Position numbers and translations under genes: made by a program. From the NCBI RefSeq assembly GCF_001687365.1, contig NZ_LGLV01000007.1, positions 372,001 to 436,000 of the forward strand: a stretch of DNA of 64,000 bases, read 5' to 3'. This DNA is from Pararhizobium polonicum. GTDB lineage: Bacteria; Pseudomonadota; Alphaproteobacteria; Rhizobiales; Rhizobiaceae. The notes under the pieces were generated by a model. It ran no database searches. It saw nothing but the letters and a program-made list of their open reading frames with translations, and was not told the origin of the DNA. This document shows, one piece after another, positions 35,742-45,239 of the stretch. Numbering within the stretch: the first letter of the stretch is position 1; every line of letters starts with the position of its first letter.

Positions 35742-37340
35742 TCAGCGGTTGCTGAGAATGCCGCCAAGGGCGCCGCCGATCAGGCCGCCGGCGAAGGCTG
35801 CACCGGCCGGGTCCGCGCCGCCGCTGTTGCCCCGGCGCTCGACCGGGCCTTCCAGCGTGTCTTCCTGGTGGTGCTGCCGCCTGACCCGCTGTTGTCCCGC
35901 CACTTTCTGGCGGACCGGCGCCTGCGCCTTGCGCACCGCTATGGCAGCCTTCTTCTGGGCTTCGAACTGCGCCCGGATCTGCGGCATCATCGGATCGGTC
36001 TGGACGGTGAGGAACATGTGCTGCTGCTCCGTCAGATAAGTCGTTTCGACCATCCCGTTCTGCCGCTGCCAGGCACCGATGGCCGTGCGCGATTTGGCAC
36101 CGAGCGTACCATCCGCTCCACCGGTCACGTGGCCCAGCGCCCCGAGCCTGAGCTGGAGATCGATCCTGTCATTGCGATCGAGGTTGAGCAGGGCCTCCGT
36201 CTCCGGCGTGCCGACGGTCAGCTTGACGTCGTCGGGAACGGATACCGCGGTTCTCACCTGCGATGCGGAGGCCGTTGCCTCGCCGGCCGGCGCCACGGCT
36301 GCGACCTGGGTCGTGGCCGTTGCTTTCAGCTGATCGAGGTTGAGCTTGGCCAGCGTTGCGAAATTGCCGGCCGGGTATTGCTGCAGATACAGTTCGTAAT
36401 GTGCCACTGTGTTGCGCTTGGACGCCTCTTCCCAAAGCTTCTGCTCAACAGTCCAGTTGACGTCGTTCGCACCGGCTGCGCTTGTGGCCTCGCCCGAGGG
36501 CTTGACCGCGTTCGGCACGACTGCCGCTGCCTGAGCCGCCGCATCGCCACCGATAAAGACCTCGCGGGAAAGCGAGGCATTGTGCCAGGGGTGCTGGGCT
36601 CCGCCTGTCGCCTCCGATACGTCGGCGCGGACCCGCGTCAGGGCGCTTTGAATTTCGAGGCCCGGCGTCGTCAGGTGCCGTGCGAGAGCCGCGGTGTAGG
36701 GGCTGTTGATGCCCTTGCCGTCATAGGCGACGGCGCCCGGGTCGGTCGCATAGGCGATCAGCAAGCCACCGGCCCCGGAACTCTGGCCGTTGGCCTGCAC
36801 CGGCGCCAGCCCCACGCCCATCGATGCCGAGCGGCTGGCCGGCAAGACCTTGGCCAGCGAACGGGCCAGCGGATTGTCGCGGCAGGCATCGAGAATGATG
36901 ATGCTGACCGCCGGATCCGGCGGCAGGGCGGCGAGGAATTTTTCGGCCGGAACGGTGCGGGTCTGCAACTGCGCCGCCTTTTCCAGCTGCGCGTCGATCG
37001 GCACGAGATAGTTGCGCCCATCGACCTGCAGGCCGTGGCCGGCATAGTAGACGACCGCGATCTCGGCATCATAGGCGATCTCGGTGAACTGATCGACCAG
37101 CGCGGTCATCGCCACCTTGTCGAGATCCTCGCCCTCGATCACGGTGAAGCCCGCCGCGCGGAATGTCTCCGCCATCAGCTTGGCGTCGTTCTTCGGATTG
37201 GGCAGCTCGACGGCGTGCTTGTAGGCACTGTTGCCCATCACCAGCGCGACTTTCTTGCCGGCCGGCGTTGCTGCCGATGCATAACCCATTGATAAAAACG
37301 CGGCGAAAAACACCGCGACAAGCCCAAACCTCCTGAGCAT
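35742..37340 (-). CDS. Secreted caspase-like (peptidase C14) protein with peptidoglycan-binding-like module
   Basis: A 532-residue exported protein. After a signal peptide ending MGYASA comes a p20-type domain: LVMGNSAYKHAVELPNPKND, the catalytic His in VYYAGHGLQ and the Cys in ILDACRDNPLA. A linker of ~150 residues leads to a PG_binding_1-like repeat (~400-450, LQLRLGALGHVTGGADGTLG, then AIGAWQRQNG). The end is basic, then a glycine zipper (GGLIGGALGGIL). Bacterial orthocaspases cut after Arg or Lys; this one would act in the periplasm. The substrate is unknown. The ATG at 37340 places the signal peptide at the very start. Confidence 0.85.
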   Translation of the reverse strand: MLRRFGLVAVFFAAFLSMGYASAATPAGKKVALVMGNSAYKHAVELPNPKNDAKLMAETFRAAGFTVIEGEDLDKVAMTALVDQFTEIAYDAEIAVVYYAGHGLQVDGRNYLVPIDAQLEKAAQLQTRTVPAEKFLAALPPDPAVSIIILDACRDNPLARSLAKVLPASRSASMGVGLAPVQANGQSSGAGGLLIAYATDPGAVAYDGKGINSPYTAALARHLTTPGLEIQSALTRVRADVSEATGGAQHPWHNASLSREVFIGGDAAAQAAAVVPNAVKPSGEATSAAGANDVNWTVEQKLWEEASKRNTVAHYELYLQQYPAGNFATLAKLNLDQLKATATTQVAAVAPAGEATASASQVRTAVSVPDDVKLTVGTPETEALLNLDRNDRIDLQLRLGALGHVTGGADGTLGAKSRTAIGAWQRQNGMVETTYLTEQQHMFLTVQTDPMMPQIRAQFEAQKKAAIAVRKAQAPVRQKVAGQQRVRRQHHQEDTLEGPVERRGNSGGADPAGAAFAGGLIGGALGGILSNR

Positions 37341-37556
37341 CGTCTTGACCTCAAAAAACAAGGCTGGCCGGACAAACGGAAACCGGTCCCACCTGAAAGA
37401 TTAAATTTTCTGTATGCCGTAAACTTTAACGGATCACGCGATCCTGTTCTTCTCCACCCGCTGCAATTGTAAATGCAGGACCCGGAACCGTCAATTCGAC
37501 CGGGCCTTGAATGCAGGCGGGTTCAGCCCGGTACTGGGGGTAATCTACGCGCCGGT

Positions 37557-37838
37557 CTACCAGCGGGTTGTTTCCCCGGGAACAGCCGGCTCGATCGCCA
37601 GCGCGTGCAATCCCGCGTCGATTTCCGACTTCAGGATCTCGTTGATGGCGCGGTGGCGGGCAATGCGGCTCATGCCGATAAAAGCGCTGGAGACGATGCG
37701 CACTCGCATATGGGTTTCGCCGGTGCCGTCGATATCCGGATGGTGGCCGGCATGCAGATGGCTTTCGTTGACGACGACAAGCCGTTCGGGCGAAAAGGCC
37801 GCGGTGAGTTTTGTTTCGATGCGGCTTTGAAGCGACAT
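37557..37838 (-). CDS. bolA: BolA-family protein
   Basis: A 93-residue BolA-like fold. The class II KH-like core has LVVVNESHLHAGH with the [2Fe-2S] ligand His, then THMRVRIVSSAFIGMSRIAR and HRAINEILKSEID. Such proteins pair with monothiol glutaredoxins in iron sensing and iron-sulfur delivery. It is divergent from the J-domain gene, a common arrangement in alphaproteobacteria. Confidence 0.93.
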   Translation of the reverse strand: MSLQSRIETKLTAAFSPERLVVVNESHLHAGHHPDIDGTGETHMRVRIVSSAFIGMSRIARHRAINEILKSEIDAGLHALAIEPAVPGETTRW

Positions 37839-37963
37839 GTTTTAGCCCCGTTTCTCTGGCTTTTCCGTGGGCATCGGTTTGCGACCGAAGGCCGTTCCCG
37901 GATTGCTTTTTGCGCGGTGCAAAATGCCTTCACAAAGCCTGCAACATTCCGATTTGTCAATTC

Positions 37964-37992
37964 TTGTTGTGGCGCCCGCCACGCCCCATAAT
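37964..37992 (+). promoter_or_regulatory. Candidate promoter of the J-domain gene (near-leaderless)
   Basis: TTGTTG (37964-37969), 17 bases, then CATAAT (37987-37992). Transcription would start within a few bases of the ATG at 38000. No Shine-Dalgarno is visible, so the message may be leaderless. Confidence 0.42.
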
Positions 37993-37999
37993 TAGCGCC

Positions 38000-38626
38000 A
38001 TGAAACTTGATTCAAAATATTTTGACGGGATCCGGACGCGCCGCAGGGTGAACCAGAAACCGGAGCCGATGGCACCCAAATGCCAGTGGGACGGGTGCGA
38101 GGAGAATGCTGTCCACCGTGCGCCGGTCGGCCGCAATGCCGAGAACGAATTTTTCATGTTCTGCTTCGAGCACGTCAAGGAATACAACAAGGGCTACAAC
38201 TACTTTTCCGGCCTGTCCGACAGCGAGATCGCCCGCTACCAGAAAGAGGCGATCACCGGCCATCGCCCGACCTGGACGGTGGGGGTGAACAAGAATGCCA
38301 AGAATGCGCCGCAACAGTCGCAGCAGCGCTCCGGTTCGGCCGGCGCGCAGGCCCGCATGCGCGACCCCTTCGGCTTCGTCGACCAGGCGCGAGCCCGTGC
38401 GCAGCGCCAGGAGCCGCGCCTGCGCAAGCTGAAGACGCTGGAGGCCAAAGCCTTCGAAACGCTCGGCCTGCATGCCAACGCGACGGCCGCCGATGTCAAA
38501 ACGGCCTACAAAGAGCTTGTAAAAAAGCATCACCCCGATGCAAATGGCGGAGACAGGGGATCGGAAGAGCGTTTTCGCGCCGTGATCCAGGCATATCAAT
38601 TGTTAAAACAGGCTGGCTTCTGCTAG
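38000..38626 (+). CDS. J-domain (DnaJ-like) protein
   Basis: A 208-residue protein. The N-terminal ~95 residues contain a Cys/His set (CQWDGCEENAVH, CFEHVKEYNKGY) that could bind zinc. The C-terminal ~60 residues are a J-domain with the HPD motif in LVKKHHPDANGGDRGSEERF. J-domains stimulate DnaK. The J-domain being C-terminal and the extra N-module distinguish it from classical DnaJ. No ribosome site is seen; see the promoter entry. Confidence 0.89.
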   Translation: MKLDSKYFDGIRTRRRVNQKPEPMAPKCQWDGCEENAVHRAPVGRNAENEFFMFCFEHVKEYNKGYNYFSGLSDSEIARYQKEAITGHRPTWTVGVNKNAKNAPQQSQQRSGSAGAQARMRDPFGFVDQARARAQRQEPRLRKLKTLEAKAFETLGLHANATAADVKTAYKELVKKHHPDANGGDRGSEERFRAVIQAYQLLKQAGFC

Positions 38627-38713
38627 GAACCCGTTTTATTACGGTCACACATTAAAAAGGCATAGACGGGATGCCCCCGCCAAGCGAATCAAGGGGCTTT
38701 CCGTGCTGGAGAC

Positions 38714-39712
38714 ATGATGAGCAAGGTAGACCTCGATATTTCCAACCTCCCCGATACGACAGTTTCCGTCCGAGACGCTTTCGGCATCGATAGCGACCTG
38801 CGCGTACCGGCCTATTCCAAGGCCGATGCCTATGTGCCGGACTTCGATCCGGACTATCTGTTCGACCGCGAAACCACGCTTGCCATTCTCGCTGGCTTTG
38901 CCCACAACCGCCGCGTCATGGTGTCGGGCTATCACGGCACCGGCAAATCGACCCATATCGAACAGGTCGCGGCCCGCCTCAACTGGCCGTGCGTGCGCGT
39001 CAACCTCGACAGCCATGTCAGCCGTATCGATCTCGTCGGCAAGGACGCCATCGTCGTCAAGGACGGCATGCAGGTCACCGAATTCAAGGACGGCATCCTG
39101 CCCTGGGCCTACCAGCACAATGTCGCGCTGGTCTTTGACGAATACGACGCCGGCCGCCCGGATGTGATGTTCGTCATCCAGCGCGTGCTCGAATCGTCGG
39201 GCCGCCTGACGCTGCTCGACCAGAGCCGCGTTATCAGGCCGCACCCAGCCTTCCGCCTGTTTGCAACAGCCAATACCGTCGGTCTCGGCGACACGACCGG
39301 CCTCTATCACGGCACGCAGCAGATCAACCAGGCGCAGATGGACCGCTGGTCGATCGTCACCACGCTCAACTATCTGCCCCATGACAACGAAGTCGATATC
39401 GTCGCCGCCAAGGTCAAGGGCTTCGCCAAGGACCGGGGCCGCGAGACGGTGTCGAAGATGGTCCGCGTTGCCGATCTGACCCGCGCCGCGTTTATCAATG
39501 GCGATCTGTCGACCGTCATGAGCCCGCGTACCGTCATCACCTGGGCTGAAAACGCGCATATCTTCGGCGATATCGCCTTTGCCTTCCGCGTTACCTTCCT
39601 CAACAAGTGCGACGAACTGGAGCGGGCGCTGGTGGCGGAACACTATCAGCGCGCCTTCGGTGTCGAGCTGAAGGAAAGCGCTGCCAATATCGTGCTCGAA
39701 GCCACGGCCTGA
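38714..39712 (+). CDS. cobS: Cobaltochelatase subunit CobS
   Basis: A 332-residue AAA+ ATPase of the aerobic cobaltochelatase (CobN-CobS-CobT), which inserts cobalt into hydrogenobyrinate diamide. Walker A is [13 protein letters not shown], Walker B is [16 protein letters not shown], and [18 protein letters not shown] is the family sensor loop. Two adjacent Met codons open the frame; the second (38717) is better spaced from GGAG. Length is standard. cobT starts 3 bases after its stop. CobN is not in the window. Confidence 0.96.
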   Translation: MMSKVDLDISNLPDTTVSVRDAFGIDSDLRVPAYSKADAYVPDFDPDYLFDRETTLAILAGFAHNRRVMVSGYHGTGKSTHIEQVAARLNWPCVRVNLDSHVSRIDLVGKDAIVVKDGMQVTEFKDGILPWAYQHNVALVFDEYDAGRPDVMFVIQRVLESSGRLTLLDQSRVIRPHPAFRLFATANTVGLGDTTGLYHGTQQINQAQMDRWSIVTTLNYLPHDNEVDIVAAKVKGFAKDRGRETVSKMVRVADLTRAAFINGDLSTVMSPRTVITWAENAHIFGDIAFAFRVTFLNKCDELERALVAEHYQRAFGVELKESAANIVLEATA

Positions 39713-39715
39713 TCC

Positions 39716-41620
39716 ATGGCAGGCCGGGGCGATAATTCGAAAGCAAGACCGGCCGGGGTCGTCGATGTGGAGCCGTTCCGCCGCGCGCTGACCGGCTGCA
39801 TCCGCTCGATCGCCGGTGATCCGGAAGTCGAAGTGGTATTTGCCAACGAGCGCCCGGGTCTTTCCGGCGAGCGCGTGCGGCTGCCGGAAATCTCCAAGCG
39901 GCCGACGCGCCAGGAGCTGGCGGTGACCCGCGGACTCGGCGATTCGATGGCGCTGCGCAAGGCCTGCCACAACCCCCGCATCCATGCGACCATGTCGCCG
40001 CAGGGCGCCGATGCCCGGGTGATCTTCGATGCCGTCGAACAGGCGCGCGTGGAGGCGATCGGTTCGCTGCGGATGAGCGGCGTTGCCGGCAACCTGACGT
40101 CGATGCTCGACGAGAAATATGCCCGGGCCAATTTCGGCAATATCGACCGTCAGGCGGATGCGCCGCTCGAAGAGGCCGTTGCCTTGATCGTGCGTGAAAA
40201 GCTGACCGGTCAGAAGCCGCCGGCCTCGGCCGGCAAGGTGCTCGACCTCTGGCGCGATTTCATCGAGGAAAAAGCCGCCGGCGATATGGAGAACCTGTCG
40301 GCTGCGGTCAACGATCAGCAGGCTTTCGCCCGCGTCGTGCGCGATATGCTGACCTCGATGGACGTCGCTGAAAAGTACGGCGACGACGAGGTCGAACCCG
40401 ACGATCAGGACACCCAGACCGACGAAGACCAGCCGCGCAGCCAGGAGCAGGATGAAAACAGCTCCGACGAGGATGCCGGCGCCGATGCCGCGCCCGCCGA
40501 CGAGAACGAATCCGCCGACGAGCAGATGGACGAAGGCGAGATGGACGGTGCCGAGATCTCCGAAGACGAGATGTCGGATGATGGCGAGGACGACAGCGAG
40601 ACGCCCGGTGAGGTCAAGCGGCCGAACCATCCCTTCGACGATTTCAACGAGAAGGTCGACTACGGCGTCTTCACCGAGGAATTCGACGAAACCACCACGG
40701 CCGAAGAACTCTGCGACGAGGCCGAGCTCGACCGGCTGCGCGCCTTCCTCGACAAGCAGTTGGCCCATCTTCAGGGTGCGGTCGGCCGTCTGGCCAACCG
40801 GCTGCAGCGCCGTCTGATGGCGCAGCAGAACCGCTCCTGGGAATTCGACCTGGAGGAGGGCTATCTCGATCCGGCGCGGCTGACGCGCTTGATCATCGAT
40901 CCGATGCAGCCGCTCTCCTTCAAGCGCGAGAAGGATACCAACTTCCGCGATACGGTGGTGACGCTGCTGATCGACAATTCCGGCTCGATGCGCGGCCGGC
41001 CGATCACGGTCGCGGCCACCTGCGCCGATATTTTGGCCCGCACGCTGGAGCGCTGCGGCGTCAAGGTGGAGATCCTCGGTTTCACCACCAAGGCTTGGAA
41101 GGGCGGGCAATCGCGCGAGAAGTGGCTGGCCAGCGGCAAGCCACAGACGCCGGGCCGCCTCAACGACTTGCGCCACATCGTCTACAAGTCTGCCGATGCC
41201 CCATGGCGCCGCGCCCGCCGCAATCTCGGCCTGATGATGCGCGAAGGGCTTCTCAAGGAAAATATCGACGGCGAGGCGCTGATCTGGGCGCATAACCGCC
41301 TGCTTGGCCGCTCCGAGCAGCGCCGCATCCTGATGATGATCTCGGACGGTGCGCCGGTCGATGATTCCACCCTGTCGGTCAATCCGGGCAATTATCTGGA
41401 GCGCCACCTGCGCGCCGTCATCGAGCAGATCGAGACGCGCTCGCCGGTCGAGCTGCTGGCGATCGGCATCGGCCATGACGTGACGCGTTATTACCGCAAG
41501 GCGGTGACGATCGTTGACGCCGACGAACTGGCGGGTGCGATGACGGAGCAGCTGGCCTCCCTGTTTGACGACGAGAGTTCACGGCGCCGCGCTGCCCCGG
41601 CACGCCGGCGCGCGAGCTGA
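39716..41620 (+). CDS. cobT: Cobaltochelatase subunit CobT
   Basis: A 634-residue partner of CobS. The N-terminal third is CobT-specific. Residues ~220-300 are extremely acidic ([20 protein letters not shown] is a sample). The C-terminal von Willebrand A domain has the MIDAS motif DNSGS starting at D420. MoxR-type AAA+ and VWA pairs work together, here to drive metal insertion by CobN. Length agrees with characterised CobT. Confidence 0.96.
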   Translation: MAGRGDNSKARPAGVVDVEPFRRALTGCIRSIAGDPEVEVVFANERPGLSGERVRLPEISKRPTRQELAVTRGLGDSMALRKACHNPRIHATMSPQGADARVIFDAVEQARVEAIGSLRMSGVAGNLTSMLDEKYARANFGNIDRQADAPLEEAVALIVREKLTGQKPPASAGKVLDLWRDFIEEKAAGDMENLSAAVNDQQAFARVVRDMLTSMDVAEKYGDDEVEPDDQDTQTDEDQPRSQEQDENSSDEDAGADAAPADENESADEQMDEGEMDGAEISEDEMSDDGEDDSETPGEVKRPNHPFDDFNEKVDYGVFTEEFDETTTAEELCDEAELDRLRAFLDKQLAHLQGAVGRLANRLQRRLMAQQNRSWEFDLEEGYLDPARLTRLIIDPMQPLSFKREKDTNFRDTVVTLLIDNSGSMRGRPITVAATCADILARTLERCGVKVEILGFTTKAWKGGQSREKWLASGKPQTPGRLNDLRHIVYKSADAPWRRARRNLGLMMREGLLKENIDGEALIWAHNRLLGRSEQRRILMMISDGAPVDDSTLSVNPGNYLERHLRAVIEQIETRSPVELLAIGIGHDVTRYYRKAVTIVDADELAGAMTEQLASLFDDESSRRRAAPARRRAS

Positions 41621-41732
41621 GACATTTCCGGCCGGGGCATCGGATTGCTGTCCCGGTCTTGCCTGCATATTGCCTGTTGATTTTTCGGGAGCTGCCTTGC
41701 GCGCTCCGCCCGGCATGCCGGAAGGAACCCGT

Positions 41733-42737
41733 TTGAAAGCGACACTGATCCAGGCTGCCGTCCTTTGCCTGACACTGACCGTCATGCCCTGCGCGGCCGC
41801 GACGCTCCCGGCTGCGGAGACCGTTCCGGTGAAAAGCCGGCAGATCGAGAACTTCAAGATCGGCTCGGACCAGAAACGGTTCGGCAAGCTGGAGTTCATC
41901 GGCGGCATCGAGATGTCGTCGTCGAATGCACTGCTTGGCGCGATATCCTCGATTCGCTTTCGCCCGGACCGCAAGTCTTTCCTCGCCATCATGGATACCG
42001 GTCATTGGGTCGAGGGCGAAATCGAGCGTGACGGCAAGGGCCGGCTGGCCGGAACGAGCGATCTCACCGTCACGTCGATGATCGATGCCAATGGGCGCTC
42101 GGAGCAGGTCAAGGAACGGATGGACTGCGAAGGGGTTGCTTTTCGCGACGGCGCGGTTCTGGCCAGCTACGAGGGGTTTCACCGCGTCGATGTCTATCCG
42201 GATCCCGGTTTTGCGCAGTCCCGGCCGCTTGCAAGCCTTCCCATCCTCATTCCGCCGAAATCACTGCGCCCCAATCGCGGGCTGGAAACCATCGCCGTTT
42301 CGCCGAAGGACAGCCCGCTCGCAGGCGGCGCCGTCGTCGTCTCGGAGCTAAGCTTCGACAAGGCCGGTCATCTGCTCGCCGCCATTCTTGACGGCCCGCG
42401 CAAGGGCCTCTTCGGTGTCGTCCAGAAGGCTCCTTTCGCCGTGACTGACGGCGCGTTCCTGCCGAATGGCGACCTTTTGCTGCTGGAGCGCCGGTTCAGC
42501 TTTGCCGAAGGCATCGGCATGCAGGTCCGGCGCATCAAGGGCGCGGAAATCAAACCCGGTGCCGCCGTTGATGGCGAGGTGCTGCTGAATGCCGACATGG
42601 GCTACCAGATCGACAATATGGAAGGGCTGGACGTCATCGTCCAACCCGACGGCGAAATTCGCTTGATCATGGTTTCCGACGACAACCATTCCATCCTCGA
42701 GCGCAATCTGATGCTGGAATTCCGGCTGGTGGAGTGA
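41733..42737 (+). CDS. Secreted esterase-like protein of phytase type
   Basis: A ~334-residue protein with the esterase-like activity of phytase domain, a beta-propeller. Recognisable stretches are FIGGIEMSSSNALLGAISSI, MDCEGVAFRDGAVLASYE and MGYQIDNMEGLDVIVQPDGE. I choose the TTG at 41733: AAGGA lies 6 bases before it, and the protein then begins with a clean signal peptide (KATLIQAAVLCLTLTVMPCA). An ATG at 41715 is the alternative. Biochemical role is poorly known; phosphoester hydrolysis outside the cytoplasm is the usual guess. Confidence 0.85.
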   Translation: MKATLIQAAVLCLTLTVMPCAAATLPAAETVPVKSRQIENFKIGSDQKRFGKLEFIGGIEMSSSNALLGAISSIRFRPDRKSFLAIMDTGHWVEGEIERDGKGRLAGTSDLTVTSMIDANGRSEQVKERMDCEGVAFRDGAVLASYEGFHRVDVYPDPGFAQSRPLASLPILIPPKSLRPNRGLETIAVSPKDSPLAGGAVVVSELSFDKAGHLLAAILDGPRKGLFGVVQKAPFAVTDGAFLPNGDLLLLERRFSFAEGIGMQVRRIKGAEIKPGAAVDGEVLLNADMGYQIDNMEGLDVIVQPDGEIRLIMVSDDNHSILERNLMLEFRLVE

Positions 42738-42769
42738 CGGGTTCGGCTGACGAGTCGGGAACCCCGAGC

Positions 42770-42948
42770 AAGTTCGCCCCCCTCTGTCACTCCGTGACAT
42801 CTCCCTCACAAGGGGGGAGATTGGCCGAGATTTTGTGGCTCCCTGACAAAATGGGTGAGTTTGAGTCGAGGCCGATAAGGGAAAAGAACAATCTCCCCGC
42901 CTGTGGGGGAGATGTCAGCGCAGCTGACAGAGGGGGGGCGAGCTTGCT
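42770..42948. repeat. RIME-like intergenic palindrome (copy 1)
   Basis: Two long arms, ~54 and ~58 bases, match in inverse orientation: GCCCCCCTCTGTCA near the left edge pairs with TGACAGAGGGGGGGC near the right edge, and GGGGGGAGATTG pairs with CAATCTCCCC inside. They bracket a 65-base centre. The layout is that of rhizobial intergenic mosaic repeats. It lies between convergent genes. Confidence 0.8.
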
Positions 42949-42979
42949 CCGTCGCTACCTTGTTATCGCCTCAGACAGT

Positions 42980-43612
42980 TCAGCTTGCCTTCACAGGCAT
43001 CGGCTTGATCACGTTCATCAGGGCGCCATAGGGCAGCAGCATTACCAGGCCGACGATGATCTTGACGCTGAGGTCTCCGAGCGCCCAGGAGATCCACCGG
43101 GGGGCTTCCGCCGTCATCACGCCGAGGATCGGGGTGCTTTCGAGCGCGAAGGGATCGTTGGGGCCGAAGACGACGAAGAAGGCTGCGAAGGCGAACGAGA
43201 AGAAGATCGCCGTGTCGAGGAAGGAGCCGAACAGCGAGCCGAGCAGCGGCGCGCGCCACCAGCTCTGTGCCCGCAGCCTGTTGAACACCGAGATATCGAG
43301 AAGCTGGCCAAGCAGGAAAGCCGAGCCGGATGCGATGGCGATGCGCGGCGTCGCCACCAGCACCGACAGGGCAATCGCCACGGCAAAGCCTGCGATCACC
43401 ACCTTGCGGGCGGTGCGCGGTCCGAACTGGCGGTTGGTGAGGTCGGTGACGAGAAAGGCGATCGGATAGCTGAAGGCGCCCCAGGTCAGGAGATCGCCGA
43501 GCTGCATGCCGGCGATCGAGCCGGGCAGGGGGTACTGGACGAGGACATTGGAGGCGACGACCACCAGGGTCATCAGCACGACATAGAGAAGGAAGGTGCG
43601 GTTCGTCAGCAT
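42980..43612 (-). CDS. yhhQ: Queuosine-precursor transporter (VUT/YhhQ family)
   Basis: A 210-residue integral membrane protein with six helices. Family markers are the WGAFSYPIAFLVTDLTNRQF segment and FGSFLDTAIFFSFAFAAF with the charged Asp in the membrane. YhhQ-type proteins import preQ0/preQ1 or queuine for tRNA modification. The upstream leader folds like a preQ1-I riboswitch, which supports the substrate. Confidence 0.9.
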   Translation of the reverse strand: MLTNRTFLLYVVLMTLVVVASNVLVQYPLPGSIAGMQLGDLLTWGAFSYPIAFLVTDLTNRQFGPRTARKVVIAGFAVAIALSVLVATPRIAIASGSAFLLGQLLDISVFNRLRAQSWWRAPLLGSLFGSFLDTAIFFSFAFAAFFVVFGPNDPFALESTPILGVMTAEAPRWISWALGDLSVKIIVGLVMLLPYGALMNVIKPMPVKAS

Positions 43613-43642
43613 TTTTTTATCCTGGGGTATGCCACCAGTTGG
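43606..43642 (-). promoter_or_regulatory. Probable preQ1-I riboswitch of the queuosine-precursor transporter
   Basis: Read on the minus strand, CUGG and CCAG form stem P1. GCAU in its loop can pair with AUGC that includes the start codon (P2). An A-rich strand, GAUAAAAAA, joins the two. A run of four C precedes the 3' half of P1, as in the ligand-reading position of class preQ1-I. AGGA lies in the P1 3' strand. Ligand binding would therefore hide both ribosome site and AUG. P1 is short (4 bp), so I keep some doubt. Confidence 0.6.
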
Positions 43643-43717
43643 AGCAATCTCTATCCGCGATGCCCCGGGCTTGGAAAGCCGGCAAGCTGCGGACGGTTTA
43701 TTGTCATCACTGCACGA

Positions 43718-43752
43718 GAAAAAGGCCCGCCGGTTGCCCAGGCAAGCCTTTT
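43718..43752 (-). terminator. Rho-independent terminator of rpmB
   Basis: On the minus strand AAAAGGCTTGCC pairs, with two mismatches, with GGCGGGCCTTTTT, and a run of T follows. It begins 24 bases after the rpmB stop. Confidence 0.75.
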
Positions 43753-43776
43753 AATCTCTATAGTCAAGTGTGCCGA

Positions 43777-44079
43777 TTAAGCGGCGACAGCGACGGCTTC
43801 AGCCGTCTTCTTGACGATCTGGCGGCGCAGCAGGCGAGCGCGCATCGACAGCTCGACTTCGTCAGCCTTGATCAGGAACGCGTCGAGACCACCGCGATGT
43901 TCAACCGAGCGCAGGGCTGCAGCGGAAACACGCAGACGGTAACGCTGGCCGAGCACGTCGGAAATCAACGTAACCTGGCACAGGTTCGGCAGGAACTTGC
44001 GCTTGGTCTTGTTGTTTGCGTGGCTCACATTGTTGCCCGACTGGACGCCCTTGCCGGTCAATTCGCAACTACGGGACAT
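43777..44079 (-). CDS. rpmB: Large ribosomal subunit protein bL28
   Basis: A 100-residue ribosomal protein, longer than the ~78 of E. coli as usual in alphaproteobacteria. It starts [20 protein letters not shown] and has the typical [13 protein letters not shown] and [20 protein letters not shown]. The gene stands alone with its own promoter and terminator. Confidence 0.98.
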   Translation of the reverse strand: MSRSCELTGKGVQSGNNVSHANNKTKRKFLPNLCQVTLISDVLGQRYRLRVSAAALRSVEHRGGLDAFLIKADEVELSMRARLLRRQIVKKTAEAVAVAA

Positions 44080-44408
44080 GATGCACCTATTTTTCTTTTC
44101 GCCTTCGGTCCATGCGTTGGCGGACTATGAAAAGCCCAGGCCGCATTCCGTTGGCCATGATTGGAAAGTTGCGGTTCTATAGTCAGAGAGAGCCGCGGCG
44201 TCAAGCCAAACCTTCGTTTTCCGGGAAAACTCTTGAGAAACGCGCGGGTCTTTCAAGCCGGAGATGCCGATCGGTTCGGATTCTCCCTGCCCCTATACAT
44301 CTTTGCGGCGGCCAATTCCACTTTATTGGGCCATGGGTTAATGCTTGTGGCGAAAGCGGGGTTTGCGGCGCAGAAATGCCGTAAACCCGCCGTATCGGCT
44401 AGGTTTGC
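44080..44408. other. Divergent intergenic region between rpmB and the DUF3108 gene
   Basis: About 330 bases without a supported gene. The left part is the ~90-base rpmB leader and its promoter (44176-44204). The right half (44230-44408) presumably carries the promoter of the DUF3108 gene, but I found no clear -35/-10 pair. Short frames at 44112-44412 are not convincing. Confidence 0.55.
44176..44204 (-). promoter_or_regulatory. Sigma-70-type promoter of rpmB
   Basis: On the minus strand TTGACG (44204-44199), a 17-base spacer and TATAGA (44181-44176). The transcript would start near 44169 and have a ~90-base leader. Confidence 0.75.
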
Positions 44409-45212
44409 ATGAACGGGAATGGAAGGGCATCTGGAATGAACTGGCGTATCGGTGTCTCGACGCTTCTGGCTTTTGCCATGGCAACGTTTTCCACAGGCGC
44501 GGCGCGCGCCGTCGACGTGACGCACATTACCGATTACAGCATTTCCCTTGCCGGCCTGCCGATTGCCAAGGCATCGTTCCATACAGAACTCAACGCCAAC
44601 CGCTATACCATTTCCGGCACGATGAATTCGGCGGGGCTTGCCGACATCTTCGCCAAGACATCCGGCCAGACCTCCGTGTCCGGTGTTGTCGGCCGCGACC
44701 GGTTGAGCGCTTCGGAATATTCGGTCCGCTACCAGACGGGCAAGAAGCGCCGGGCGATCGACGTGCAGTTCCGCGACGGCGACGTCACCTCGGCCTCGAT
44801 GAAGCCGGCGCGCAAGATCCCGAAGAACTGGGTGCCGGTGACCAAGGAGGACATGCGCAATGTCGTCGATCCGCTTTCCGGACTGATCTTCCCGGGCGAC
44901 ACGAAGGTATGCCCGAAAAGCGTGCCGATCTTCGACGGCGAATCGCGCATGGACCTGAAGCTGTCGGCAAAGGGCACCAAGCCTTTCAAGACGGATGGCT
45001 TCAAAGGCGATGTCATCGTCTGTGGCATCCAGTTCGTGCCGAAATCCGGCTACCGCAAGGGGCGCGAGGATGTTGACTACCTGCGCAAGCTGGAAACCAT
45101 GGAGATCTGGTTTGCCAAGGCCGACGCGGTGAATGTATATGCTCCGGTCTATGTCAGGATTCCGACCAGCTACGGCCCGGTGACCATCTGGGCGACGCGG
45201 TTCGGAAGCTGA
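44409..45212 (+). CDS. DUF3108 domain-containing exported protein
   Basis: A 267-residue protein with a signal peptide (NWRIGVSTLLAFAMATFSTG, then AARA). The mature protein begins VTHITDYSISLAGLPIAKAS and matches the beta-rich DUF3108 pattern (RYTISGTMNSAGLADIFAKT; VDYLRKLETMEIWFAKADAV). DUF3108 proteins are periplasmic and of unknown role, possibly in envelope assembly. A Met at 44436 would begin directly at the signal peptide and is an equally likely start. Confidence 0.85.
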   Translation: MNGNGRASGMNWRIGVSTLLAFAMATFSTGAARAVDVTHITDYSISLAGLPIAKASFHTELNANRYTISGTMNSAGLADIFAKTSGQTSVSGVVGRDRLSASEYSVRYQTGKKRRAIDVQFRDGDVTSASMKPARKIPKNWVPVTKEDMRNVVDPLSGLIFPGDTKVCPKSVPIFDGESRMDLKLSAKGTKPFKTDGFKGDVIVCGIQFVPKSGYRKGREDVDYLRKLETMEIWFAKADAVNVYAPVYVRIPTSYGPVTIWATRFGS

Positions 45213-45239
45213 CGATCCATTCAGGCCGGGGGCAGACGC

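Noticed and set aside
38627..38713. Search for a cobalamin riboswitch before cobS
   Set aside because: Only 87 bases separate cobS from the J-domain gene, and no B12-box-like sequence was seen.
38645..41476. A 943-codon open frame on the minus strand
   Set aside because: It lies wholly opposite cobS and cobT. Its sequence is composition-driven, with no domain and no ribosome site. High GC with strong third-base bias produces such antisense frames.
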